Below, in pieces: positions 1 through 6,513 of a stretch of DNA of 10,315 nt (positions within the stretch are counted from its first letter, which is position 1; each line of letters opens with the position of its first letter). Position numbers and translations under genes: made by a program. The notes under the pieces were generated by a model, which worked only from the letters and a program-made list of their open reading frames with translations, had not been told where the DNA came from and did no database searches. This DNA is from Rhizobium sp. LCM 4573 (GTDB lineage Bacteria; Pseudomonadota; Alphaproteobacteria; Rhizobiales; Rhizobiaceae): NCBI RefSeq assembly GCF_001854865.1, contig NZ_MDDW01000026.1:90144-100458 (forward strand), read 5' to 3'.

Positions 1-913
1 CATTTCCGACAGGCTGACCCTCATGCCACGCGATTGAGATGCGGTGCGGTCGGATCATCAACTCGATCTCTCCATCGGCAGCGTAGGAGGATATCCTGAC
101 GAGTTCGGGACCGATCCTGACCGCTCCCTTGCCTTCCGGCGTGCCCTTAAGACGGTTGGTGCGCCCGACGAAGGATGCGACGAAAGAGGTGGCCGGCTCC
201 TCATAGATCTCATGGGGAGTTCCGACCTGCTCGACCGCGCCGCCGCGCATAACGACCACCCGGTCGCACATGCTGAGCGCTTCCACCTGGTCATGCGTGA
301 CGAAGACCGTGGTAATACCGAGTTCCTGCTGGATGTCGCGGATCTGGGTTCTCATCTCGTCGCGAAGCTTCGCGTCGAGATTGGAAAGCGGCTCGTCGAG
401 GAGCAGGATCGAAGGCTCGATCACCAGGGCCCGTGCGAGCGCCACGCGCTGCTGCTGCCCGCCCGAAAGTTCGCGAGGCTTGCGTTCGGCCAGATGTCGA
501 AGCTGGACCATGTCCAGCGCCTTGTCGACCCTTGCGGCGATCTCCGCCCGCGCAAGCTTGCGCATTTCGAGCCCGAACGCGACATTGCGCGCGACCGTCA
601 TATGCGGAAACAGGGCATAACTCTGGAAGACCAACCCCATGTCGCGGGCATAGGGCGGCGCGAAGGTCACCTCCCTGCCCGCCACGGCGATGCGGCCGCC
701 GCTCGGCTGGATAAGCCCGGCGATCATGCGGAGCGTCGTTGTCTTTCCGCAGCCGGAGGGTCCCAAGAGGGCGATGAGCTCCCCCTTGCGCACTCCGAGG
801 TCCAGCTTCGAAACGGCCGTGAAATTCCCGTAGCTCTTGCTGACGCCCTCCAGCGAAAGATGGGCATCAGTTGATGCCAGCTTGCTGTCCCGGGCTATAT
901 TTTGATGCATCAT
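1..913 (-). CDS. ABC importer ATP-binding protein, PotA/FbpC type (3' end cut by window edge)
   Basis: This is the cytoplasmic ATPase that would power import of the ligand bound by the solute-binding protein encoded just upstream. The 304 visible residues contain Walker A GPSGCGKTT at 51-59, Q-loop Gln97, signature LSGGQ at 149-153, Walker B ending in Asp173-Glu174, the D-loop SNLD at 177-180 and switch His207. The fragment then enters a C-terminal TOBE-like region near residue 285 (MIRPH) and runs off the window without a stop. Family members are usually about 340-370 residues, so perhaps 40-60 are missing. The start is the first of two adjacent ATGs, with GGAGG at 919-923; the second ATG at 910 is equally possible. 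It lies 28 bases after the binding-protein stop, so the two are almost certainly co-transcribed. The sequence fits the polyamine/ferric/small-molecule class better than the sugar class. The substrate cannot be named. Confidence 0.95.
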   Translation of the reverse strand, partial: MMHQNIARDSKLASTDAHLSLEGVSKSYGNFTAVSKLDLGVRKGELIALLGPSGCGKTTTLRMIAGLIQPSGGRIAVAGREVTFAPPYARDMGLVFQSYALFPHMTVARNVAFGLEMRKLARAEIAARVDKALDMVQLRHLAERKPRELSGGQQQRVALARALVIEPSILLLDEPLSNLDAKLRDEMRTQIRDIQQELGITTVFVTHDQVEALSMCDRVVVMRGGAVEQVGTPHEIYEEPATSFVASFVGRTNRLKGTPEGKGAVRIGPELVRISSYAADGEIELMIRPHRISIAWHEGQPVGN

Positions 914-941
914 AAGCGCCTCCAATCTTGGCTGACCGCAA

Positions 942-1979
942 TCAGCGGCTGAGCGGGATGACTTTTCGGCGCCATTTCTCCGTGATGGAGTCGCGTATTT
1001 TCGCGACCGCGAGCCAGTCGATGTCGATCATCTTGTCCATCTGGCCGGCCGCCGTCCGCTCCAGCGCGTCGCCCGAGACCTGCGCTTTGCTGTTGGTCGG
1101 GGCATAGAACATCTCGGCGGTGAAGGCGGCTTGCGCTTCCGGGCTCAGCGCATAATCGATGAACTTCTTTGCCGCATCGCCTGCCGGAGCATTCTTCACG
1201 AGGTTGATCGTGTTGATCTGGAAACCGCTGCCTTCCTCGGGCAGAACCACCGCCATCTTGCCGCTGGAGGTTCCGGAATAGATCTGGGCGCGTGCGTTCC
1301 AGCCGATGCCGATAGCCGCCTGGCCGTTCGCGATCGGCGTATAGACATCCGGCTTGGGTTCCCAGGTTTGAACGCCAGGTGCGAGTTCTCCAAGCTTCTC
1401 GATGCCTGCATCGACGTTTTCTTTGTAATCACCGCCGCCGGCAAGCCTGTTGGCGATGATCGTCAACGTCGTTCCCTGAATATCGGGGACGGCCGGAATG
1501 ACCAGCTTGCCCGCGTAATTCTGATCCCATAACGCGTTCCAGGATGTCGGGGCCTCCTTGATCTGATCCGTATTGTAGATGAGGACGAGGTTATCGAAGG
1601 TGACGGCCACGCCCATGACACCTTCCGCGAATGCGTTTGGATAAAGGTCCTTCACATTGGCGCTGACGCCCTCATCGACCTTTTCGAAGAGGCCTTCGTC
1701 GGCTCCCGCCTTCGCCACCGAGATGTCGAGGATCGCGACGTCGATCTGCGGACTGTCCTTCTGGGCGCGAAGGGTTCCGAGCATCTGTGCGGAGTTCGGC
1801 AGGCCGTAGAACTCGACCTTGATGTCGGGATATTTCTTCATGAAAGGCTCTACGACGGCCTTCGTGTAGTGATCCTGAAAAATCCCGCTATAGGCTGTGA
1901 TCGTGACCGTCTCGGCAGCCGCCCCAGTTGCGGCTCCGAGAGCAAGAATTGATACGGCGATTGAAAGTCTGGCTAACAT
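942..1979 (-). CDS. Periplasmic solute-binding protein, PotD/ferric-binding type
   Basis: This 345-residue protein would capture a small ligand in the periplasm and hand it to an ABC importer. A Sec signal peptide is visible: MLARL, a hydrophobic stretch, then a small-residue cleavage region near Ala22 before ETVTITAYSG. The mature part has the two-lobe binding-protein pattern, with an FMKKYPDIKVEF strand near the N-terminus, a FDNLVLIYNTD hinge segment, and a C-terminal YALSPEAQAAF helix typical of COG0687/COG1840-like proteins. The frame stays open upstream to an ATG at 2087, but that would add 36 polar residues ahead of the signal peptide and overlap the previous gene, so 1979 is preferred; a GAGGG ribosome site lies about 10 bases upstream. 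It sits 37 bases after the RraA-like gene and 28 before the ATPase. Permeases are not visible. Ligand unknown: polyamines, iron chelates, thiamine-like compounds and phosphonates are all bound by relatives. Confidence 0.93.
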   Translation of the reverse strand: MLARLSIAVSILALGAATGAAAETVTITAYSGIFQDHYTKAVVEPFMKKYPDIKVEFYGLPNSAQMLGTLRAQKDSPQIDVAILDISVAKAGADEGLFEKVDEGVSANVKDLYPNAFAEGVMGVAVTFDNLVLIYNTDQIKEAPTSWNALWDQNYAGKLVIPAVPDIQGTTLTIIANRLAGGGDYKENVDAGIEKLGELAPGVQTWEPKPDVYTPIANGQAAIGIGWNARAQIYSGTSSGKMAVVLPEEGSGFQINTINLVKNAPAGDAAKKFIDYALSPEAQAAFTAEMFYAPTNSKAQVSGDALERTAAGQMDKMIDIDWLAVAKIRDSITEKWRRKVIPLSR

Positions 1980-2016
1980 CTTCTCGTTCCCTCTTTTTTG
2001 ACGTTGAAGACAGTTG

Positions 2017-2688
2017 TCAGGCGACGCGGCGGCTTTCGTCCTCCACGATTTTGGTTGCCCCGGAAATGTCCGGCAGGAACTCTCCATTGCGGAGCCGTTC
2101 CAGGAGCTTGATTTCGTTTTCCTGCATGCCGATGGCTTTTTCAGCAGCCGTCTTGGCGTAGGATGGTGCTAGAACGACGACGCCGCTTTCATCGGCAAGG
2201 ATGGCGTCTCCAGGCTTTACCACCTGGCCGCCCACCGTCACCGGCACATTGATAGCGCCTTCGAGCCCGAGGATCTTGGTCGTAATGGGTGAAGGACCAC
2301 GGCACCACATCGGCATCTCGACCTTCCGAATTTCGGAAAAATCGGTGGCGGGCCCATCGATTGCAGCACCGGCGATGCCGGCAATCTTCATGGCATGGGT
2401 GACCACACCTCCCCAGCAGGCATGGCGATCGTCGCCGCAGCGCTCGACGACGACGAAGTCGCCGGGCCTGACGATCTTCGTCAGGTAATGGAGAATGGTG
2501 GAATCCGCGTGCGGAAGGCGAACGGTGACCGCCGTTCCGGCGACACGTTTTTCCGGAAGCACGGCGCGCAGCTCGCGATCCACGAAGCCGGAGTGCAGAA
2601 AATGGCCGATAGTGGCGACTTCCACCTTTTCGAGGATCTCGATCAGATGAGGATCGAGTTGGGCGGGCATGGGATTGACTTCGAACAT
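2017..2688 (-). CDS. RraA family protein (HMG-aldolase fold) with variant active-site motif
   Basis: This is a 223-residue protein of the RraA/4-hydroxy-4-methyl-2-oxoglutarate aldolase family. Characterised relatives are metal-dependent class II pyruvate aldolases that also decarboxylate oxaloacetate, or, as with E. coli RraA, bind RNase E without aldolase activity. Family marks are a hydrophobic AGTAVTVRL strand (50-58), the central GVVTHAMKIAGIAGAAIDG segment (94-112), RGPSPITTK (130-138) and the PGDAILADESGVVVLAP strand pair (159-175). The usual DGxxRD signature reads DGPATD at 111-116: the metal-binding Asp116 is kept, but Thr115 replaces the Arg used in catalysis by HMG aldolase. Start 2688 is chosen because GGAGG at 2697-2701 lies 8 bases before it; ATGs at 2706 and 2703 overlap the amidase stop (ATGA) but lack a ribosome site. 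Its place between an amidase and an importer points to catabolism rather than RNase control. The exact reaction is unknown. Confidence 0.92.
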   Translation of the reverse strand: MFEVNPMPAQLDPHLIEILEKVEVATIGHFLHSGFVDRELRAVLPEKRVAGTAVTVRLPHADSTILHYLTKIVRPGDFVVVERCGDDRHACWGGVVTHAMKIAGIAGAAIDGPATDFSEIRKVEMPMWCRGPSPITTKILGLEGAINVPVTVGGQVVKPGDAILADESGVVVLAPSYAKTAAEKAIGMQENEIKLLERLRNGEFLPDISGATKIVEDESRRVA

Positions 2689-2696
2689 CCGTATCG

Positions 2697-2701
2697 CCTC
2701 C
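2697..2701 (-). promoter_or_regulatory. Ribosome binding site deciding the RraA-like start
   Basis: The minus strand reads GGAGG followed by an 8-base spacer and ATG at 2688. The two earlier in-frame ATGs (2706 and 2703) have no purine-rich site ahead of them, so the shorter protein is favoured. Translational coupling through the ATGA overlap with the amidase stop remains an alternative. Confidence 0.6.
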
Positions 2702-2702
2702 A

Positions 2703-3506
2703 TCATAGAACGTGGTGCTGCGCGACCGGCACGTCGCCGCGGACTTTTTCCACATAATCGAGATCGAGCCGGGCGCTCGTCGTCCCGACACCGTCAGAGC
2801 ACTGGGCCACGATATGCCCCCAGGGATCGATCACCATCGAATGGCCCCAGCACCACTTCTTGCCATCGGAATGGGAAAGTGCCTGACCGACCGCAAGGAA
2901 ATAGGTTTGCGTCTCGATCGCGCGGGCTCGAGCGAGCACCTCCCAGTGATCCTTGCCAGTCATCAGCGTGAAGGCGGCGGGAAGCACGATCACCTCAGCT
3001 CCCTCGTCGCGGAGCGCGCGGAAGAGCTCGGGAAAGCGTATGTCGTAGCAGATCGCGCAGCCGACGGTCTTACCGGCCACCTTGTACGTTACGACATCCT
3101 GTCCGCGGCTGATCGTGTCGGACTCGCGGTAGATGGTGCCACCGGGCGTATCGACATCGAACAGATGAATCTTGCGGTACTTCGCCAGCTCCTGGCCTTC
3201 AGGCCCGAAAACGACTGTCGTGTTGAAATGATTGTTCCCGTCCTTCTCCACGACACTGCCGGCATGGATCGTGACCTTGTGCCTGGCCGCAAGCTCGGAC
3301 ATGGCACGATAGGCTTGGCCATCGGGGAAATTCTCCCCGGCCGCATAGATGTTTTCCTTACCTTCGCCAAGGAAGGCGTAATATTCGGGAAGGACCACAA
3401 GATCTGGGTTTTCCCGAGCAATGCAGCTCTCGATCAGGTCGATGGCGTCACGGATATTTTTCGCCTTATCGGCCTGCGAATTCATTTGTACCAGGCTTAC
3501 TTTCAC
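2703..3506 (-). CDS. Carbon-nitrogen hydrolase, Nit1/Nit2-like amidase
   Basis: This 267-residue cytoplasmic amidase belongs to the nitrilase superfamily. It should hydrolyse a carboxamide to the acid and ammonia through a cysteine thioester. The catalytic set is complete: Glu41 in VVLPEYY, Lys112 in KYRKIHLF, Cys153 in AICYDIRFPELFR, plus the fourth conserved Glu128 in YRESDT. The KIHLFDVDTPGG segment and CYDIRFPELFR are typical of the Nit1/Nit2 branch (deaminated glutathione amidase and omega-amidase), not of true nitrilases or N-carbamoylases; full length matches that branch. The start is GTG with GGAGG at 3514-3518, 7 bases upstream. Being first after the LysR gap, it is probably the promoter-proximal gene of the amidase/RraA/importer operon. 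Its stop lies 14 bases before the chosen RraA-like start. In this context it more likely acts on an imported amide, or one derived from it, than in housekeeping metabolite repair, but the substrate is inference. Confidence 0.94.
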   Translation of the reverse strand: MKVSLVQMNSQADKAKNIRDAIDLIESCIARENPDLVVLPEYYAFLGEGKENIYAAGENFPDGQAYRAMSELAARHKVTIHAGSVVEKDGNNHFNTTVVFGPEGQELAKYRKIHLFDVDTPGGTIYRESDTISRGQDVVTYKVAGKTVGCAICYDIRFPELFRALRDEGAEVIVLPAAFTLMTGKDHWEVLARARAIETQTYFLAVGQALSHSDGKKWCWGHSMVIDPWGHIVAQCSDGVGTTSARLDLDYVEKVRGDVPVAQHHVL

Positions 3507-3536
3507 CTTTGCACCTCCAGTTCGACGAAGGGATGG

Positions 3537-3552
3537 TGGGCGAAATCACCCA
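3537..3552 (-). promoter_or_regulatory. Candidate stem-loop in the leader of the amidase operon
   Basis: On the minus-strand transcript UGGGUG pairs with CGCCCA around an AUUU tetraloop, giving six pairs including one U-G. It lies about 30 bases before the amidase GTG. No U-run follows, so it is not a terminator. As DNA, it overlaps a slightly larger imperfect inverted repeat (ATGGTG at 3533-3538 against CACCCAT at 3547-3553), so it may instead be half of a protein-binding site. Short stems like this also arise by chance. Confidence 0.3.
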
Positions 3553-3563
3553 TCAGGACAAAC

Positions 3564-3584
3564 GGGAAAAACTTACCCATTCCC
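3564..3584. promoter_or_regulatory. Candidate LysR-type operator: GGGAA-N11-TTCCC
   Basis: Two perfect 5-base arms, GGGAA at 3564-3568 and TTCCC at 3580-3584, flank 11 bases in the 108-base gap between the LysR stop and the amidase start. LysR-type regulators typically bind interrupted dyads of roughly this size upstream of target promoters, and the site is 58-78 bases before the amidase start. No convincing -35/-10 pair could be picked out, so the promoter itself is not called. Assignment as the operator is inference from position and symmetry. Confidence 0.35.
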
Positions 3585-3614
3585 ATAGAATTTTCTTATG
3601 AGCGGTCCTCGCAA

Positions 3615-4505
3615 TCAGGCATCTGCCATCGAAAGCGAAACCTCCGCCGCCATGACCGCAATGATCGAGGGCAGGAGATTGTCCGGGTGATCCGGATAGA
3701 CCGCGTGAAAGGTCAATGGCTTGAATGCCGGAAAAACGTCGAGCTGCACCAGTTTTCCCGAAGCGAGATGCTCATCCAGAATAACCCGTGGCAAAGGGGC
3801 GATACCCAGACCATCGCTAGCGAGCCGCATGATGGTCGCGAGAGAATTGGAATTGGAGATCGTCGGCGGATCGAGTCCTTCGTCACGGAACTGCTTCAAC
3901 AATCCATGATGCGGAGCGCTTCCCTTCGAAAAGGCGAAAATCGGGTACCCGCAGAGATCTTCGAAGCTCAACCGCCGGCCATGCAGCCCATATTTGGGAT
4001 TGGCGACCCAGACACAGCGATAGGTACCCAGTTCGAGGTTTATGAGCGCCGGGTCCGGAACCGGTCCCATGATAAGGGCGAGATCGATCTTCCGGTCGGT
4101 GATTTCGCGCGCGACATTAAGGCTTGTATCGACATTGAGATCGATCGCGATACCGGGATAGCGCTCCTGAACCCGTTCGAAGAGATGGGGCAGGAAGGAA
4201 TGCACGATGGAATCGATCGTGCCAATGCTGACCGTTCCCTTGAGGGTCGTCGGAGAGGCGATCGCCTCGCGGAACTCGTTGGCGGCGCGGATGATCTCCT
4301 CCGCCTTCGGCACCGCAGCCCGGCCGACCGGAGTAAGCGTCACGTTGCGACTCTCGCGGTCGAAAAGCTGGACCCCGAGTTCCCGCTCCAATGTGGCGAT
4401 GCGATTCGATATCGAAGCCTGGGTGGCGTTCAGTTTCTCCGCTGCGGCGCTGAAGCTGCCGAGCCGTACGATCCAGAGAAACGTCTCTATGAACCGAAGA
4501 TTCAT
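3615..4505 (-). CDS. LysR-family transcriptional regulator
   Basis: This 296-residue protein has the standard length and layout of a LysR-type regulator. The N-terminal winged helix-turn-helix covers about residues 1-62: MNLRFIETFLWIVRLGSFS, then AAEKLNATQASISNRI, then LERELGVQLFDRESRNVTLTP. A linker helix follows to about 88, then the periplasmic-binding-like effector domain, beginning near LKGTVSIGTIDSIVHSFLP and ending near residue 290. The open frame extends to 4580, but the conserved MNLRF start at 4505 fits the family, and the extra 25 residues are not LysR-like. It faces the same way as both neighbouring operons, unlike the usual divergent arrangement. It starts 113 bases after the sugar ATPase stop and ends 108 bases before the amidase. 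The nearer and more likely target is the amidase/RraA/importer operon; control of the sugar operon cannot be excluded. The effector is unknown. Confidence 0.95.
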   Translation of the reverse strand: MNLRFIETFLWIVRLGSFSAAAEKLNATQASISNRIATLERELGVQLFDRESRNVTLTPVGRAAVPKAEEIIRAANEFREAIASPTTLKGTVSIGTIDSIVHSFLPHLFERVQERYPGIAIDLNVDTSLNVAREITDRKIDLALIMGPVPDPALINLELGTYRCVWVANPKYGLHGRRLSFEDLCGYPIFAFSKGSAPHHGLLKQFRDEGLDPPTISNSNSLATIMRLASDGLGIAPLPRVILDEHLASGKLVQLDVFPAFKPLTFHAVYPDHPDNLLPSIIAVMAAEVSLSMADA

Positions 4506-4532
4506 GGTGAACCCCACTGTGACTGGAGGAGA

Positions 4533-4566
4533 ATTGGTCCGAGGTGTCTTGCACTCTCCTACCAAT
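4533..4566. repeat. Inverted repeat ATTGGT-N22-ACCAAT between the sugar ATPase and lysR genes
   Basis: The 113-base gap 4506-4618 contains perfect 6-base arms at 4533-4538 and 4561-4566. On the minus-strand transcript the stem can extend by AGG/CCU after a 3-base bulge. No U-tract follows, so it is a poor intrinsic terminator. It lies 28-61 bases before the LysR start and could be an autoregulatory site or a 3' structure of the sugar operon. A second short dyad, GCAC-AA-GTGC at 4577-4586, is also in the gap. No promoter hexamers could be called with confidence. Confidence 0.25.
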
Positions 4567-4618
4567 AGCCGCGCATGCACAAGTGCTGGAGTTCGTGAAT
4601 GTCCGGTGGTCCCTTCCG

Positions 4619-5689
4619 CTATCCGATGCGTTCTTCGGTTCCCGCATCGAAGACATGGACGGATTGGGGTGCAAACGACAAGCCGATGAGATCTCCGGCG
4701 GAAACATCCGTGCGGCCGGTCTCCACGATCGCAAGCTCTGGTCTCGTCGCAGTGGTGATGTAGCTCATCGAACCGGTGGATTCCACGACCGAGACGGCAA
4801 CGCGCATCAGACCGCTATCGGCCGCAACGACGCTGATATGCTCGGGGCGAATGCCGGCGATCACCTTGCGGCCGGGCTCGACATTGGTTGAGATCGGCAC
4901 GGTTTGCGGCGCACCGACATCGACGACGAGCGAGCGACCATCCTCGCTGCCCACCGCCGGCAGGAAGTTCATCGCCGGAGATCCGATGAAACCGGCCACG
5001 AATTTATTGACCGGGCGGTCGTAGAGATCGAGCGGTCTTCCCTGCTGTTCGATCACACCGGCGCGCATGACGACGACGTGATCGGCCATGGTCATCGCCT
5101 CGATCTGATCGTGCGTCACATAGACCGACGTGGCGCCTAGCCGGTCGTGCAGGGCCCGGATCTCCTTGCGCATATGCACCCTGAGCGCCGCATCGAGATT
5201 GGAAAGCGGCTCGTCGAACAGGAACGCCTTGGGATGGCGGATGATGGCTCGACTCATGGCGACGCGCTGCCTCTGGCCGCCGGAAAGTTCGCGCGGATAT
5301 CGGCCAAGCAGATGGGAAAGACCGGTCGTCGCCGCGACTTCCTCCGCCGCCTTTCTGGCCTCGGCCTTCGGCGTGCCGCGGATACGCAGGCTATAAGTGA
5401 GGTTCTCCTCCACCGTCATGTGCGGATAAAGAGCGTAGGACTGAAATACCATGGCGACGTCGCGCTTGCGTGGCGGCACCTTGTTCATCACGTCGCCGGC
5501 GATCTTCAAGGTTCCGGAGGAAATGCTCTCGAGGCCCGCAAGTGAGCGCAGCAAGGTGGATTTGCCGCAGCCCGAGGGGCCGACGAGTGCCGTGAAGCTC
5601 CCTTTCTTGATCGAAAGCTCGACATTCTTGAGCGCATGGTAGGCGCCGTAATACTTGTTGACGCCGGAAAACTCGATCTGGGGGGTCAT
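4619..5689 (-). CDS. Sugar ABC importer ATP-binding protein, MalK/UgpC type
   Basis: This 356-residue ATPase forms the cytoplasmic dimer that drives the CUT1 sugar importer encoded immediately upstream. Motifs are Walker A GPSGCGKST at 37-45, Q-loop Gln83, signature LSGGQ at 135-139, Walker B FLFDE at 156-160, D-loop SNLD at 163-166 and switch His193. The C-terminal regulatory part contains IGSPAMNFLPA (235-245) and GIRPEHI (279-285), both typical of MalK/UgpC/MsmK proteins, and ends at the usual length. The start at 5689 overlaps the MalG-like stop as ATGA, with GGGAG 7 bases upstream; an in-frame ATG at 5797 would run deep into the permease gene and adds residues foreign to the family. It is the last gene of the sugar operon before the LysR gap. 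Proteins of this branch are often named for glycerol-3-phosphate, but the substrate should not be read from the ATPase. Confidence 0.96.
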   Translation of the reverse strand: MTPQIEFSGVNKYYGAYHALKNVELSIKKGSFTALVGPSGCGKSTLLRSLAGLESISSGTLKIAGDVMNKVPPRKRDVAMVFQSYALYPHMTVEENLTYSLRIRGTPKAEARKAAEEVAATTGLSHLLGRYPRELSGGQRQRVAMSRAIIRHPKAFLFDEPLSNLDAALRVHMRKEIRALHDRLGATSVYVTHDQIEAMTMADHVVVMRAGVIEQQGRPLDLYDRPVNKFVAGFIGSPAMNFLPAVGSEDGRSLVVDVGAPQTVPISTNVEPGRKVIAGIRPEHISVVAADSGLMRVAVSVVESTGSMSYITTATRPELAIVETGRTDVSAGDLIGLSFAPQSVHVFDAGTEERIG

Positions 5690-6513
5690 TTGAGGGCTCC
5701 CGATGTGAGGCCGGAGACGATACGGCGCTGCAGAAGAACGAAGATGGCAAGAATGGGCGTCACATAGATGGTGGCGTAGGCCATAATGTTGTTCCACTCA
5801 TTGGTGTTCGGTCCCATGAAACTGTTGAGCCCGACGCTTGCCGGCTGCAGTTCGATCGCCTGGATTATGGATTTCGAATAGACGAACTCGCCGAAGGCCT
5901 GCATGAAGATCAGGATGGCGCTGACGAGAATGCCGTTGCGGGCAAGCGGCAGCACGATGCTGAAGAAGGCGCCGATCCGGGAATTGCCGTCGACCAGCGC
6001 AGCTTCCTCCAGTTCCTGCGGCACGCTCATGAATGTCGCGCGCACCAGGACGACGAAGAAGGGCATGCTTTTGGCGGCAATCGCCAGGATGACGGCCAGC
6101 CGCGGATATTCGAGCAGGCCCACCTGGGAGAAGCCGACGAAGATCGGCGTGATCATCAGCGATGCCGGCAGGACCTGCAGCATGAGGATCAGAAAGAGGC
6201 CGATATCCACCCAGACGTTGCGATAACGGGCGAGCACATAGGCGCATCCAACGCCCAGCACGGTGATGACGGTGACGGCACCGAGGGCGATTACCACGGA
6301 GTTCCAGATATAGCGGCCCATATTCCGGCTTTCCCAAACCTGGCCGTAGATCTGCCATTGCGGATCGGTGGGCCAGAAAGCCGGCGGGGTGGCGAACATC
6401 GCCGAACCGGATTTGAGCGCCGTGATATACATCCAGTAGAGCGGGAAGAGGTAGATCGCTGCCAGTACCAGCGCGATGGCCAGCATCAATTTTTCGCGGT
6501 ACGTATCGCTCAT
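5686..6513 (-). CDS. Sugar ABC importer permease, MalG/UgpE-like
   Basis: This 275-residue inner-membrane protein is one half of the sugar importer channel. Six hydrophobic segments can be seen at roughly 8-32, 70-95, 103-127, 137-159, 195-212 and 244-262, matching MalG-type permeases. The cytoplasmic EAA loop that docks on the ATPase reads EEAALVDGNSRIGAFF from residue 169, with the conserved DG at 175-176 and Pro189. The start at 6513 overlaps the stop of the MalF-like gene by 4 bases (ATGA), with GAGG about 7 bases before it. Its own stop overlaps the ATPase start in the same way, so the three transport genes are likely translationally coupled. Length is typical and nothing is missing. The C-terminus ends in a short positively charged cytoplasmic tail (RRIVSG). 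Confidence 0.96.
   Translation of the reverse strand: MSDTYREKLMLAIALVLAAIYLFPLYWMYITALKSGSAMFATPPAFWPTDPQWQIYGQVWESRNMGRYIWNSVVIALGAVTVITVLGVGCAYVLARYRNVWVDIGLFLILMLQVLPASLMITPIFVGFSQVGLLEYPRLAVILAIAAKSMPFFVVLVRATFMSVPQELEEAALVDGNSRIGAFFSIVLPLARNGILVSAILIFMQAFGEFVYSKSIIQAIELQPASVGLNSFMGPNTNEWNNIMAYATIYVTPILAIFVLLQRRIVSGLTSGALK

Noticed and set aside
44..874. A 276-codon plus-strand open frame at the left edge
   Set aside because: The minus strand here encodes an ABC ATPase with all of its motifs in order; the plus-strand frame is its reverse-complement shadow.
2009..2018. Short dyad GACAGTTGTC at the RraA-like stop
   Set aside because: Four-base arms with a two-base centre, partly inside coding sequence and without a T-run; too short to call a terminator or operator.
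1980..2087. An N-terminal extension of the second binding protein from an upstream ATG
   Set aside because: It would place 36 polar residues before an intact signal peptide and overlap the RraA-like gene; the 1979 start has its own ribosome site.
3507..3614. Sigma-70 style promoter hexamers for the amidase operon (TTGCGA with TTCTAT, or TTGTCC)
   Set aside because: The best pairing matches the -10 consensus in only three of six positions; a promoter is expected here but cannot be placed from sequence.
2712..4568. A 618-codon open frame on the plus strand across the amidase and lysR genes
   Set aside because: It is antisense to two clearly recognisable genes, shows no domain or membrane pattern, and is rich in Arg, Asp, Gly and His as expected from the reverse complement of high-GC coding sequence.
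4506..4580. An N-terminal extension of the LysR regulator
   Set aside because: LysR proteins begin within a few residues of the MNLRFIETF-type helix; the 25 extra residues have no such pattern and lie in the intergenic gap.
4577..4586. GCAC-AA-GTGC dyad after the sugar ATPase gene, considered as a terminator
   Set aside because: Four-pair stem with a two-base loop and no T-tract in the transcript direction; not a credible intrinsic terminator.
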